The notes: generated by a model from the letters alone, not told the origin. A stretch of 64,000 nt of DNA from Streptomyces sp. NBC_00820 (GCF_036347055.1 NZ_CP108882.1:7180001-7244000); one strand, 5' to 3'. Shown: positions 43,555-53,064, counted from the first letter of the stretch. Made by a program: numbers and translations.

Positions 43555-46500
43555 TCATGACGTCTCCGGCTCCGGCGGCAGCGGTCGTACGACCAGGTCC
43601 GCCAGCTGGAGCAAGGCGCTCACGGTGGCCGCGCGAAGGTCTCCGAGCCGCCAGTGCGGGGACTGCAGAGCGCTGTCGAAGGGCACGTGCACGACCTGCT
43701 CGGACCGGAGGCGCAGCCGCAGCGCGAAGTCCTCGGCCGGCCCACGGGGGTAGGAGCCGTCGGTCCGCGTCGCCACGACCACCGCGTCGTCCGCCAGGCG
43801 GTGGCGTCCGGCCTCCCGCAGCAGGCCGAGGGTGCGCACCGCCGCGTCCCTGAACCAGTCGGTCGTGCCGCAGCACACGATCAGCCGGTCCGTGTGGTCC
43901 AGGACCACGTCCAGCGGCCGGTCGACACGGACCGGTGCCCAGTCGGTCAGGACGAAGCCGTAGTAGGGCGCCGTGTGGGAGAGCACGCGCGTGTACTCCT
44001 GCGCGTGTGCGGAGTTCGGCCCGAAGTGGCCCGCGGGGTGGGCCGTCACTTCGAGGCCCGAGGCGAGCCGCGTGGTGTGGGCGCGGACCTCCTCGTACGA
44101 CGGACCGAGCGGCAGGGCCGCCAGATCGCGCGGGACGGCCCGGTTGCGACCGGACGGCAGGAACGCGCCCAGCGCCCCTTCGGTGGCCGCTCCGTCCAGG
44201 GCCAGGACGGGCTCGTCCCGCACCGTGGCCAGCAGCGAGCCCAGCGCCATGGTGGTGGTCGCCCGGCCGCTGTAGTGCTCGGCGCCGATCAGGGTCAGCC
44301 GCCTGCTGTGCGTGAGCGGGGTACGAAGCCGGGCGAGGCGCTCCTGGGCGAGGGTCCGTGCCCCACCGAAGCGGGGCAGCGGGAGCCGCCGCCCCGCCGC
44401 CGGGGAATCCGCAGGCCGGGGCGGCGGAGTGAGCGGCACCGAAGGCGCCGTCCTGCCGCCGGCCGTCGGGACGGGTTGCGCGGAGCCGCCGTGCCGCATG
44501 CGGGCCTGGGCGATGTACCGGGCCAGCACGTCGGCGACCTCGCTCGCCGTCGGGCACCCGGCCGGGTCCTCGTCCAGGCAGCGCGCGACCAGACCGCGGA
44601 GCTGCTCCCAGCCGTCCCCCTGCCACAGATGCATGCCCTCCGGCAGGTTCGGGACCTCCACCCCCGCCTTGCTGCTGATGAGTTTGAGCATCACGCCCAG
44701 GGAACGCATGCTGCTCGCGACACTCGGCGCGGGACCGGAGCCCAGATAGTCGCCGTCCACGGCGTAGTCGGACAGGTCGGCGAGCGCGACGGTGCGACGC
44801 AGGACGAACACGTTGTCCATCCCGAAGTCCGCGGGTACCAGTCCGCCGGCGTGGCACAGGGCGAGCGCGTTCGCCAGATGCCAGGAGACCAGCAGGCCGC
44901 GCACCAGGTCGAAGGGGGCGGTGCCCCGCTGCAGGGCCCCGGCGAAGACCTCGGCGAGACGAGGCGGCTGGACGTCCGGCGCGTCCGCGTCCTGGATCGG
45001 GGTCATCGCGAGCCAGGGCGGGGAGTCGTCGAGTCCGGTGGCGAGCAGCGCGGGCGCGTACTGGCCCTGGAGCCGGGCCAGCGCCTCCGCCTCCACCGCG
45101 ATCAACTGGGCGTTGGCGGCAGGCAGATCGGGGCGCGGGATCCGCAGTACTGCCTCCGTGCCGTTCGGGTCGACGCCCCGGTAGACCACCGTGCGTCGGC
45201 CGCGGCGCCGGCCGCGCAGGCGGTAGGCGCCGAGCCGGGCGGGGTCCGTGTCGGTGAGCGGTTCCCAGCCGTCGGTCGTGGCCGCGGCGGGCCCGGACGC
45301 GGCGGTGGGCAGGGCGGGCGTCCGCGCGAACGACACCCCGAACCGGGTGAGCAGCCGTTTCTCGACGCTCGTGAACGGCTGGTGCGAGCCGGGAAGATGG
45401 GCGGAGCCGTCCGGATGGGCCAGCCAGGCGGGGAAGTCAGGGGAGTTGCCCGCGAGTTGCTCGAGATGACGGCCGATCCGGCGGCTCGTGCGCAGGAGTT
45501 CGTCCTGCGGGACCGCGTCGAGGAGCACGGCCTTGGCCCCCTCGGAGAAGTCGAACACCCGGTGCTTGGCGGGCAGCGGACCCGGCACCGGCGCCGGATG
45601 CGGTCGCACCAGCCCGCCCAGGAACACCTCGGCCAGGTGCGAGGTCGTGGCGGTCCAGGGCACGGCCGACTGCACCAGCCGCATCACCGGCACCGAGAGC
45701 GGGGAGACCGCCGCGAGGTGCGCGGCGAGCCGGTACGCCTCCGGACTCGCCGCGTCCCGGAAGTGCTGGGCGCTGGTCAGGTCCCGGGCGGCGGCCACGC
45801 TGCCGTACTGGTCGGGCAGGGACAGCAGGGGCAGTTCCGCGGTGGTGCCGGGGGAGGAGAGCAGACGGGCCCAGTCCCGCAGCGAGGCCGGGACCGGCTC
45901 CAGCACGGGAACCGGCACGCCCTCGAACGCGGAGAGCTCCGCCGGCAGCACCGGATCCCTTATCTCCCACGAGGAGTTGGCGCCCCCGATGCGGCGCGTG
46001 GTGACCTCCCACCGCTCCGCGGCGATGCCGGAGGCCTCCCACATGTCGGGCGGCAGTGTCTGCAGGACCGCGACGGGCCCGCGCTTCGCCCAGCCGGCCA
46101 GCAGCCCGTGCACGGCACCGGACCGCCAGGCGGCGCCCATGCCGTCACTGACGACGAGGATGAGCCCGCGGCCCGAAGGGTCGTTGACGGAACTCAGCGG
46201 CACGGGGCTGCTGTCGGGCCGGAACGGGCGTGCGCGCAGACCCGGTTCGCGCGCGGCGCGGGTGTCGAGGCCGAGGACGCGGGTCGTGGCGAAGGCGCCC
46301 AGGCGCTCCAGCAGGGAGCGCAGTTCGGCACTGAGCCGGTGCCACAGCAGCATCGACAGCCCGTCGTCGACGAGCAGGGTGAGGTTCAGCCAGCGCTCCC
46401 GCACCGGCCGCTCCACCACGTCGGGCAGATTCGTCTCCGCGACCTGGTCGGCCGTGCGCTCCTCGTCCGTCTCCAGGCGGTGCCGGCTGTCCACGCGCAG

Positions 46501-46917
46501 CCGCAGAGGCTTCAGGGCCCGGCCCAGTTCGAGCTCGTCGGCGAGGGCCTTGTCCTCGGGCACCCGCACCGGCATCGCCCGCCGGGCCTCCGGGGGAGAG
46601 GAGACGACACGCACCTCGGGGACCGGGGTCTGCCGGGCCGCCGCGTACAGGTCGGGAGCGGTGAGGTCGGGCAGGTCCGGATCGTCGTGCTCCGGCTCCT
46701 TGGGCCGCGGAGCGGCCCGGTCGGGCTCGGGGACGGACTCCGGTGCGCAGGGCCGCGGCGAGGGTGATTCCTGCCGCAACGGCGCACCGGCCCCCACGGG
46801 CAGCCGGCGGGCGAGCCACAACACGTCCAGGACCTGGTGGGCGTCCAGGTCGTGACCGCAGGCCGACAGGACCCGCAGCGCCTCGGCCAGCCGGTCACCG
46901 CCGCCCGCCATGGTCAC
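43555..46917 (-). CDS. SAV_2336-type multidomain protein: vWA-like region, pseudokinase, MinD-like domain
   Basis: The 1120-residue protein is the last gene of the four-gene conflict operon. The N-terminal part (about 1-130) resembles SAV_2336 N-terminal proteins. A vWA-like part follows (WLNLTLLVDDGLSMLLWHRL, RGLILVVSDGMGAAW), whose MIDAS DxSxS reads DDGLS. A helical region leads to a protein-kinase-like domain (about 590-830): the VAIK lysine is Arg (AVLRIPRP), HRDLKPxN reads PADFGMDN and DFG reads DLS. This pattern suggests a pseudokinase. The C-terminal about 230 residues look like a MinD/ParA ATPase with the P-loop changed to YSGRATTTMALG (no Walker lysine). It is probably the large regulatory/effector platform working with MoxR. 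GTG 46917 overlaps the MoxR stop; ATG two codons later is also possible. Confidence 0.8.
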   Translation of the reverse strand: MTMAGGGDRLAEALRVLSACGHDLDAHQVLDVLWLARRLPVGAGAPLRQESPSPRPCAPESVPEPDRAAPRPKEPEHDDPDLPDLTAPDLYAAARQTPVPEVRVVSSPPEARRAMPVRVPEDKALADELELGRALKPLRLRVDSRHRLETDEERTADQVAETNLPDVVERPVRERWLNLTLLVDDGLSMLLWHRLSAELRSLLERLGAFATTRVLGLDTRAAREPGLRARPFRPDSSPVPLSSVNDPSGRGLILVVSDGMGAAWRSGAVHGLLAGWAKRGPVAVLQTLPPDMWEASGIAAERWEVTTRRIGGANSSWEIRDPVLPAELSAFEGVPVPVLEPVPASLRDWARLLSSPGTTAELPLLSLPDQYGSVAAARDLTSAQHFRDAASPEAYRLAAHLAAVSPLSVPVMRLVQSAVPWTATTSHLAEVFLGGLVRPHPAPVPGPLPAKHRVFDFSEGAKAVLLDAVPQDELLRTSRRIGRHLEQLAGNSPDFPAWLAHPDGSAHLPGSHQPFTSVEKRLLTRFGVSFARTPALPTAASGPAAATTDGWEPLTDTDPARLGAYRLRGRRRGRRTVVYRGVDPNGTEAVLRIPRPDLPAANAQLIAVEAEALARLQGQYAPALLATGLDDSPPWLAMTPIQDADAPDVQPPRLAEVFAGALQRGTAPFDLVRGLLVSWHLANALALCHAGGLVPADFGMDNVFVLRRTVALADLSDYAVDGDYLGSGPAPSVASSMRSLGVMLKLISSKAGVEVPNLPEGMHLWQGDGWEQLRGLVARCLDEDPAGCPTASEVADVLARYIAQARMRHGGSAQPVPTAGGRTAPSVPLTPPPRPADSPAAGRRLPLPRFGGARTLAQERLARLRTPLTHSRRLTLIGAEHYSGRATTTMALGSLLATVRDEPVLALDGAATEGALGAFLPSGRNRAVPRDLAALPLGPSYEEVRAHTTRLASGLEVTAHPAGHFGPNSAHAQEYTRVLSHTAPYYGFVLTDWAPVRVDRPLDVVLDHTDRLIVCCGTTDWFRDAAVRTLGLLREAGRHRLADDAVVVATRTDGSYPRGPAEDFALRLRLRSEQVVHVPFDSALQSPHWRLGDLRAATVSALLQLADLVVRPLPPEPETS

Positions 46918-47864
46918 ATCGCCCCGGTCAGCTGGTGCAGAACGGCGTCCAGGAGACCGTCCGCGTCCAGGTCGACGCCTCCGGCGCGCAGGAACACGGC
47001 GTTGAGGAGCTGGTCGGTGGCCAGCTCGCCCAGGGCGCGCCGGCGCAGGAAGGCGTCGACCAGGTCGTCCGCCTCCCGCAGCGCCTCCTCACCCAGGTGT
47101 GCCGCGACGATGGTGCGCAGCCGGTCCTCGTCGGGCACCGGCAGTTCGAGCCGCAGACAGCGGCGCAGGAACGCGGGCGGGAAGTCCCGCTCGCCGTTGC
47201 TGGTGATCACCACGACGGGGAACTCCGTGCACTGCACCAGCCCCTGATGCACCCGGACGGTGCCCCGGTGGTCCAGCGTCTGCACCTCCACGTCGGCCAT
47301 GTCCGCGGGGAGCCGGACCAGCTCACCGATCTCGAAGTAGCCCTCCTCGAAGACGGTGAGCAGGTCGTTGGGCAGGTCCACGTCGCCCTTGTCCATCTCG
47401 TCGATCAGCAGACAGCGGGGGGCGGCGGAGGCCACCAGCGCGGTGCCGAGCGCCCCGAGCCGGATGAACGAGCCGATGGACGCCTGCTCCTCGCCGCGGT
47501 CCCGGTTGAGCGTGGTCTCCCGCAGCCGGCCGATCGCGTCGTACTTGTACAGCGCGTCCTGCACGGTGGAACGGCTGGTGACGGACCAGCGCAGCAGCTC
47601 GCCCAGGCGCAGCTCGTGCGCGATGGCCCGGGCCAGGGACGACTTGCCCGTGCCGGCGGGACCGGTCACCAGCAGCGGACGGCGCAGATGCAGCGCGGCG
47701 TTGACGACGTCCGCGTGCCGGGGATCGATCACGTACGGCTGTTCGGGGCGCAGCGCCGGTGCCGGGGTGAAGCGGCGCCAGGGCGGAGCCGGCGGGAGCG
47801 TGACGGCCCTGGGCACACCGTCACCTCGGAACAGTTGCCAGTCGGCCTCGGCGGCGGATGTCAT
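46914..47864 (-). CDS. MoxR-family AAA+ ATPase
   Basis: The 316-residue AAA+ ATPase of the MoxR group has Walker A LLVTGPAGTGKSSLARAIA, Walker B CLLIDEMDKGDVDLPNDLL, sensor-1 region VVVITSNGERDFPPAFLRRCLRLELPVPDEDRL with an arginine finger, and a helical lid (LVDAFLRRRALGELATDQLLNAV). MoxR ATPases remodel vWA-containing partners; here the vWA-like partner is the SAV_2336-type protein encoded just downstream. The ATG at 47864 has AGGAGA upstream and overlaps the stop of the trypsin-like gene (ATGA); its own TGA overlaps the next GTG (GTGA). Such tight coupling suggests a complex made in fixed proportions. Confidence 0.92.
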   Translation of the reverse strand: MTSAAEADWQLFRGDGVPRAVTLPPAPPWRRFTPAPALRPEQPYVIDPRHADVVNAALHLRRPLLVTGPAGTGKSSLARAIAHELRLGELLRWSVTSRSTVQDALYKYDAIGRLRETTLNRDRGEEQASIGSFIRLGALGTALVASAAPRCLLIDEMDKGDVDLPNDLLTVFEEGYFEIGELVRLPADMADVEVQTLDHRGTVRVHQGLVQCTEFPVVVITSNGERDFPPAFLRRCLRLELPVPDEDRLRTIVAAHLGEEALREADDLVDAFLRRRALGELATDQLLNAVFLRAGGVDLDADGLLDAVLHQLTGAM

Positions 47865-50005
47865 GCGCTCTCCTGAGGTTCTGTCAGGTGCAGTCGGGGC
47901 ACGTCGCGGTCGGCGTCGGCCCAGGCGAGAACGGGCCGGCCGGGGAACTCGGGCGGATTGGCCTTGGCGTTGGCGCGATAGGTGTGCACTCCGTCGGGCA
48001 GTTCCGGGGTGGCCACCCGCGCCATGTGCCGCAGGCTCGGCGAGGTGCCGTCCCGGCAGCGGTCCCACATCACCACAGGTATGCCCAGGGCGAGGCAGGT
48101 CTGCACGATGCCGTCCCGGGTGCCGGGCGGTACGTCCACGGAGACGCGTACGGTGTCGAGTTGGTTGACAAGCCGGGAGTACAGGGTGTCCCGGTCCATG
48201 GGTTCGGAGACGACGAACTCCTTGCCGGAGTCCAGCCGGTTCCATCTGCTGCGCCAGCGCGAGACGAACCGCCCGTTGCGGCGCAGGAGTTCCGGACAGT
48301 GCATCACCAGGGGGAACTCCACGCCGAGCACGCCGGGCAGTGATCCGTCCGGATCGCGCGCCGCCCACTCGTCGACCGGCAGGTTCAGACCGCCGCGGTC
48401 CACGAGCACCTCCACCAGAGGCGGACGTTCGTCCTCGGGCGAGGGGGTGAGCGAGTCGAGGACACGCAGTACCTCGCGGGCCGCCTCGGCGTCCGAGAAG
48501 GATTGGACGCTGTCCGTGGAAACCTGGCGGGGCCCGGCGCCCTCGTCGCACCAGATACGGATCCGGTGCCGGTTCCGGCCTGCCCTCGTCACCTGGACCA
48601 GCACGCGTACGCGCAGGGCACGGGCCAGCACCGAACGCCCCCACTCCTGCGCGTCGTAGCGCCGTTCCGCCAGCGCCGACCGCTCGATCCCGAGGCGGCG
48701 CGACACCCCGTCCGCCCACATGCGCAAGTACGCCCGTCCGGTGTCGGGGCACAGCGCGCTCAGGTACTCGATCACCCGGAGCAGCGCGGGCACCCGGCGC
48801 TCCCCGGCGCCCGCGTGACCGTCCCCCGGCAGCGCCTCCAGGCGGTCGATCAGCGCGTCCAGGGTGTCCGCGCCGGGCAGCGCCGCGAGGTGCGGCAGCG
48901 CCGCGCGCACCGCCTCGGGAAACCGGCCGAGGACGGCCGGGTCCATGGCACGCAGCTGGTCGTGCAGCTCGCCGTACTCCGCCGGGGAGAGCAGCCGGGG
49001 CACGCGGGAGAGGGCGCCCGCCGCCAGGATGTGCTCGGCCGCCCGCGGGTCGTCGCGGCGCAGAATGCCGGCCAGGGCGGCCAGCGCGCGCGGGTGCGCC
49101 AGGAGGAACGCCACGAACTCCTCCGGGGAGGGAGGTACGACGTCGCTGCCGTGCCCCACACCGCAGGCCCGGGCCAGCCGGCGGGCGCAGTCACCCCGGC
49201 TGCTCGGTGACGGGAACACGTCCTCGATCGCGTCCAGCAGGAGCCGGAACGCGGGCTCGCCGGTGTCGACCGGAGCGGGCCGTACGCCGTCCAGCACGCC
49301 GAGCGGGCGCAGTTCGGCCTCGACGGCCTGCCAGGGGATGGCCCAGCTGCGGCGGATGACGCGCTGCGGGTCGAACTCCACCGGGGCGCCGCTCGCCCGC
49401 TCCCGCGGCATGAAGTGCGCGACGACGAGTCCCACCACGGCCTCCTCCCGCGCACACCACAGCGGGCTGCCGCTGTAGCCGGGGCCGACCGCCATACCCG
49501 TCGGTGCGCCGTCCACGTAGCCGTGCGAGCCGTGGAGCGCGGTCACGCTGAGCCGGGCGAACGTGGCGGCACGGCCGCTGCCGTGCCAGGCGCCGACCTC
49601 CTGCCCGACCGTCATGTGGGCCTGGCGGGGAGCGGCGGGCAGGCCGAAGGCAGGTCCGTCCACGCGCAGGACGGCCAGGTCACCGTGCCACTCGCCGGCC
49701 CCGGGGGCCGGTGCCCCGCCGTTCTGCGCGCGCGGCGGAATCCAGTGCGCCACGCGTGCGACGCGGCCCTGCCTGCCCGCCCTTTCGGCGCGCATCTCGA
49801 CGGGCACCTCGACGACGCCCGGTGCCCTGGACTCGAACGGGGCCCGGCCCAGTGCCGCGTTGACGACGTGCGCGCAGGTCAGCACCGTGTCCGGGGCCAG
49901 CAGGAAGCCGGCTCCGGCGGCCTTGCCGTCGCCCGGCAGCCGTACCGACACGACATGGTGGGACGGGTCGTCGGCACCGTTCCCCACGGCTTTGAACCAC
50001 CCCAC
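47861..50005 (-). CDS. Trypsin-like serine protease with VMAP-C-type C-terminal region
   Basis: The 714-residue protein has, at its N-terminus, a trypsin-like fold without a signal peptide. The catalytic triad is visible: His in DTVLTCAHVVNAA, Asp in WHGDLAVLRVDG, Ser in VGPGYSGSPLW. A helical middle part of about 200 residues follows (death/effector-associated-like, PSPEEFVAFLLAHPRALAALAGIL). The C-terminal about 300 residues have the character of vWA-MoxR-associated proteins: RIWCDEGAGPRQV, PPLVEVLVDRGGLNLPVDEW, GVEFPLVMHCPEL, GIPVVMWDRC. By the known logic of such systems it would be an intracellular protease effector or switch gated by the MoxR/vWA pair. GTG 50005 lies three bases after the CU044_2847 stop. 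Confidence 0.85.
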   Translation of the reverse strand: MGWFKAVGNGADDPSHHVVSVRLPGDGKAAGAGFLLAPDTVLTCAHVVNAALGRAPFESRAPGVVEVPVEMRAERAGRQGRVARVAHWIPPRAQNGGAPAPGAGEWHGDLAVLRVDGPAFGLPAAPRQAHMTVGQEVGAWHGSGRAATFARLSVTALHGSHGYVDGAPTGMAVGPGYSGSPLWCAREEAVVGLVVAHFMPRERASGAPVEFDPQRVIRRSWAIPWQAVEAELRPLGVLDGVRPAPVDTGEPAFRLLLDAIEDVFPSPSSRGDCARRLARACGVGHGSDVVPPSPEEFVAFLLAHPRALAALAGILRRDDPRAAEHILAAGALSRVPRLLSPAEYGELHDQLRAMDPAVLGRFPEAVRAALPHLAALPGADTLDALIDRLEALPGDGHAGAGERRVPALLRVIEYLSALCPDTGRAYLRMWADGVSRRLGIERSALAERRYDAQEWGRSVLARALRVRVLVQVTRAGRNRHRIRIWCDEGAGPRQVSTDSVQSFSDAEAAREVLRVLDSLTPSPEDERPPLVEVLVDRGGLNLPVDEWAARDPDGSLPGVLGVEFPLVMHCPELLRRNGRFVSRWRSRWNRLDSGKEFVVSEPMDRDTLYSRLVNQLDTVRVSVDVPPGTRDGIVQTCLALGIPVVMWDRCRDGTSPSLRHMARVATPELPDGVHTYRANAKANPPEFPGRPVLAWADADRDVPRLHLTEPQESA

Positions 50006-50008
50006 GCG

Positions 50009-50479
50009 TCACCCCGTGGTGGTGGTCGGGCCGGCGCCCGCCGGGGGCTTCCAGCTGGCGGTGACCGTGAGGTGCGCCTGCCCCGCCGCGCCGACGATGC
50101 CGAACTTGAGGTCCTGTCCCACCTGAATGCCGAAGGTGACGGTCAGTTCCGTGGGCGGCCGCGGCACGGCGGTGGCGGCGTTGTGGACCTCCTGCAGCAA
50201 CGGGGCGACGGGCCGGAGCGCGCCGCGCAGGGCATCGCCCGTGAAGTTCGCCACCGCGGTGCCGAAGCTGCCCACGGGCACGGCCGTGCCCAGGCCCTCG
50301 GGCAGGTCGTCGTCCGGCGAGGCCGGCGGTGGCGGTGCCTGCGCCGGGCCCGCCGCGGACACGAGCACGAAGCGGACGGGAGTGCCGTCGTCGAGGTCTA
50401 CGTCGAGATCGAGGCCGAGATCGGGATCGAGGTCGGGGTCGGGAACGGGATCGGCGTCGGGATCGGGTGAGGTGGACAC
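50009..50479 (-). CDS. CU044_2847-type protein with Asp/Pro-repeat N-terminus
   Basis: The 156-residue first gene of the operon matches the small CU044_2847 family common in VMAP-type loci: strand LDDGTPVRFVLVSAAG, a middle helix (FGTAVANFTGDALRGALRPVAPLLQEVHNAA) and a C-terminal beta part PTELTVTFGIQVGQDLKFGIVGAAGQAHLTVTASWK. Its first 30 residues form an unusual acidic repeat (PDPDADPVPDPDLDPDLGLD...), encoded by near-repeats of GATC/GTCGG at 50395-50475. The family is thought to regulate or sense for the ternary machinery; the mechanism is unknown. GTG start at 50479, no clear ribosome site, possibly leaderless. A gap of only three bases to the protease gene indicates co-transcription. Confidence 0.82.
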   Translation of the reverse strand: MSTSPDPDADPVPDPDLDPDLGLDLDVDLDDGTPVRFVLVSAAGPAQAPPPPASPDDDLPEGLGTAVPVGSFGTAVANFTGDALRGALRPVAPLLQEVHNAATAVPRPPTELTVTFGIQVGQDLKFGIVGAAGQAHLTVTASWKPPAGAGPTTTTG

Positions 50480-50636
50480 GACCGCATTGTCCGTCAGGGG
50501 ACACGTGTCCGAGGCGGTGATTGCACAACTCGGTTACCGGATCGATGCACAGGGTGAGGGAAGGCGGGGCGCCCGGAATCGGACGGAACACGCGGCGCCT
50601 GAAGTGGGCGTGACGAGCGGCTCCCGGCGCGGGCAG

Positions 50637-50717
50637 GTCTCGGGCGGGCCCGGCGCGGACAGGTATCAGTCTCAGGCGGGCCCGGCGCGGGCAGGTCTCA
50701 GGCAAGCCCCGGCGCGG
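50637..50717. repeat. Direct repeats derived from the 3' end of the UvrA-like gene
   Basis: Copies at about 50637-50662, 50669-50694 and 50696-50717 share GTCTC(A/G)GGC...CCCGGCGCGG; the last covers the minus-strand stop codon (50698) and final codons. A partial fourth lies at 50617-50636. The array sits in the 218-bp space that must also hold the promoter of the conflict operon. Confidence 0.7.
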
Positions 50718-53064
50718 TCGGCATGGCCTTCGCCAGATAGGGCGCCGTCGCGCTGCCCTCCGCCGCCGCGACGAGCCGCGGCGGACCGGCCGCCACGATA
50801 CGGCCGCCCCGGTCACCGCCCCCGGGCCCCAGGTCGACCACCCAGTCCGCGTCCGCGACGACCGTCATGTCGTGCTCGACCACGACGACCGTGTTCCCCG
50901 CGTCGACGAGCCCGTGCAGCCGGTCCATCAGCACCTCCACGTCGGCCGGGTGCAGGCCGGTCGTCGGCTCGTCCAGAAGGTAGAGGGTGTTCCCGCGCCG
51001 GCCGCGCTGCAACTCACTGGCCAGCTTGATCCGCTGGGCCTCGCCGCCGGACAGCTCGGTCGCGGGCTGGCCCAGGCGCAGATAGCCGAGCCCCACGTCC
51101 AGCAGCGCGCCCAGGCTCCGGGCGGCGGCCGGGATGTCCGTGAAGAACTCCGCCGCCTCCTCGACCGTCATGTCCAGCACCTCGGCGATGTTCCGTCCCC
51201 GGTACGGGACTTGCAGCGTCTCGGGGTTGTAGCGGGCGCCCCCGCAGTCCGGGCAGGGCGCGTACGAGGTCGGCAGGAACAGCAGCTCCACGCTGACGAA
51301 CCCCTCGCCCTGGCAGGTCTCGCAGCGTCCCCCCGCCACGTTGAAGGAGAACCGCCCGACCCCGTAACCGCGTTCGCGGGCCTCGTCGGTGGCGGCGAAC
51401 ACCTTCCGTACGACGTCGAACAGGCCCGTGTAGGTGGCCAGGTTGGAGCGCGGAGTGCGCCCGATCGGCTTCTGGTCCACCCGGACCAGGCGCTCGACAC
51501 CCTCCAGCTCCTCCGACAACTCACCGATGAGCGTGGACTTTCCGGAGCCGGACACCCCGGTGACGGCGGTGAACACGCCCAGCGGGAACTCGGCCGTCAC
51601 CTCGCGCAGATTGTGCCGGGTCACCGGTCCCACCCGCGCCCAGCCGCGCGGCTCACGGAGCGGGCGGGGCGGTTCGGTGGCCCGGTCGAACAGGAAGCGG
51701 GCCGTCGCCGAGCCGGGCACGGAGGCCAGGCCGGGCACCGGGCCGCTGTACAGCACCTGCCCGCCGTGCTCGCCCGCGCCGGGACCCACGTCCACCAGCC
51801 AGTCCGCTCCGCGCACCACCTCCAGGTGGTGCTCCACCACGAACACCGAGTTGCCGGCGGCCTTGAGCCGCTCCAGCACCGCGATCAGGGCCTCGGTGTC
51901 CGCCGGGTGCAGCCCGGCCGACGGCTCGTCCAGGACGTACAGCACGCCGAACAGCCCCGAGCGCAACTGCGTTGCCAGGCGCAGTCGTTGCAGCTCGCCG
52001 GCCGAGAGCGTGGGGGCCGTACGGTCCAGGCTGAGGTAGCCGAGGCCGAGTTCGACGACGGGCGCGATCCGCGCGGTGAGGTCCTCGGTGAGCAGCCGTG
52101 CCGTCTCGGACGTGGCGTCGCCCCGCGCCGCGTCCCGCAGCCGCTCGACCAGGTCGGTCAGCGGCAGCGCCGCCAGCTCGGCGATGTTGCCGCCCGCGAA
52201 CGTCACCTCCAGTGCCTCCGGGCGCAGTCTGGTGCCGTGGCACGCCGGACACGGCGCGGTGACCAGGAATCGCTCGGCCTTCGCCCGCAGCGCCGGGCTC
52301 TTGGAGTCCGAGAACGTCTTCAGCACATACCGGTCGGCGCTCATGTACGTGCCCTGGTACGACCGCTGCACCTTGTCGGCGTCCCGCACCGGATGCACCG
52401 TGACCACCGGCGTCTTGTCCGTGAACAGGATCCACTCCCGCTGCTCGGGATCCAGCTCGCGCCACGGCCGGTCGACGTCGATGCCGAGCGTGTCCAGGAT
52501 GTCGCGCAGGTTCTTGCCCTGCCACGCGCCGGGCCACGCGGCGATCGCGCCCTCCCGGATCGACAGCGAGGGATCGGGGACCATCAGTTCCTCGGTGGTC
52601 CAGTGGACCGTGCCCAGACCGTGGCACTCCTCGCAGGCGCCGATCGGCGTGTTCGGGGAGAAGGCGTCCGAGTACAGCGGTTCGGCGCCCGGCGGGTAGT
52701 CACCGGCGCGTGAGAACAGCATGCGCAGATAGTTGGAGAGGCTGGTGACCGTGCCGACGGACGAGCGCGAGCCGGGGTTCGAGCGCCGCTGCTGGAGCGA
52801 GACGGCCGGCGGCAGCCCGGTGATCTCGCCGACCTTGGGCGCGCCGACCTGGTGGATCAGCCTGCGCGCGTACGGAGCCACCGACTCGAAGTAGCGCCGC
52901 TGCGCCTCGGCGTACACGGTCCCGAACGCCAGCGACGACTTTCCCGAGCCGGACACGCCGGTGAACACGGCCAGCACGTCCCGCGGGATGTCCACGTCGA
53001 CGCCCTTGAGATTGTGCTCGCGGGCGCCGTGGACGCGGACGTAGTCGTCATGCTGACTGTGCAT
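50698..53064 (-). CDS. UvrA-like ABC-class ATPase, short (UvrA2/DrrC-like) form
   Basis: The 788-residue protein, well below the about 950 of housekeeping UvrA, has two ABC ATPase halves. Half 1 has Walker [30 protein letters not shown], signature [15 protein letters not shown] and Walker [14 protein letters not shown]. Half 2 has [26 protein letters not shown] and [13 protein letters not shown]. Zinc-binding cysteine pairs ([35 protein letters not shown]) are present. Part of the UvrB-interaction region seems to be missing, as in class II UvrA paralogs linked to DNA repair or drug resistance. Start ATG 53064. It is co-directional with and upstream of the conflict operon, but separated by 218 bp. 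Confidence 0.9.
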   Translation of the reverse strand: MHSQHDDYVRVHGAREHNLKGVDVDIPRDVLAVFTGVSGSGKSSLAFGTVYAEAQRRYFESVAPYARRLIHQVGAPKVGEITGLPPAVSLQQRRSNPGSRSSVGTVTSLSNYLRMLFSRAGDYPPGAEPLYSDAFSPNTPIGACEECHGLGTVHWTTEELMVPDPSLSIREGAIAAWPGAWQGKNLRDILDTLGIDVDRPWRELDPEQREWILFTDKTPVVTVHPVRDADKVQRSYQGTYMSADRYVLKTFSDSKSPALRAKAERFLVTAPCPACHGTRLRPEALEVTFAGGNIAELAALPLTDLVERLRDAARGDATSETARLLTEDLTARIAPVVELGLGYLSLDRTAPTLSAGELQRLRLATQLRSGLFGVLYVLDEPSAGLHPADTEALIAVLERLKAAGNSVFVVEHHLEVVRGADWLVDVGPGAGEHGGQVLYSGPVPGLASVPGSATARFLFDRATEPPRPLREPRGWARVGPVTRHNLREVTAEFPLGVFTAVTGVSGSGKSTLIGELSEELEGVERLVRVDQKPIGRTPRSNLATYTGLFDVVRKVFAATDEARERGYGVGRFSFNVAGGRCETCQGEGFVSVELLFLPTSYAPCPDCGGARYNPETLQVPYRGRNIAEVLDMTVEEAAEFFTDIPAAARSLGALLDVGLGYLRLGQPATELSGGEAQRIKLASELQRGRRGNTLYLLDEPTTGLHPADVEVLMDRLHGLVDAGNTVVVVEHDMTVVADADWVVDLGPGGGDRGGRIVAAGPPRLVAAAEGSATAPYLAKAMPTAPGLA

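Noticed and set aside
43654..46767. Plus-strand frame of 1037 codons opposite the SAV_2336-type gene
   Set aside because: Arg/Gly/Gln-rich shadow with no domain; the minus-strand frame has recognisable domains and operon overlaps.
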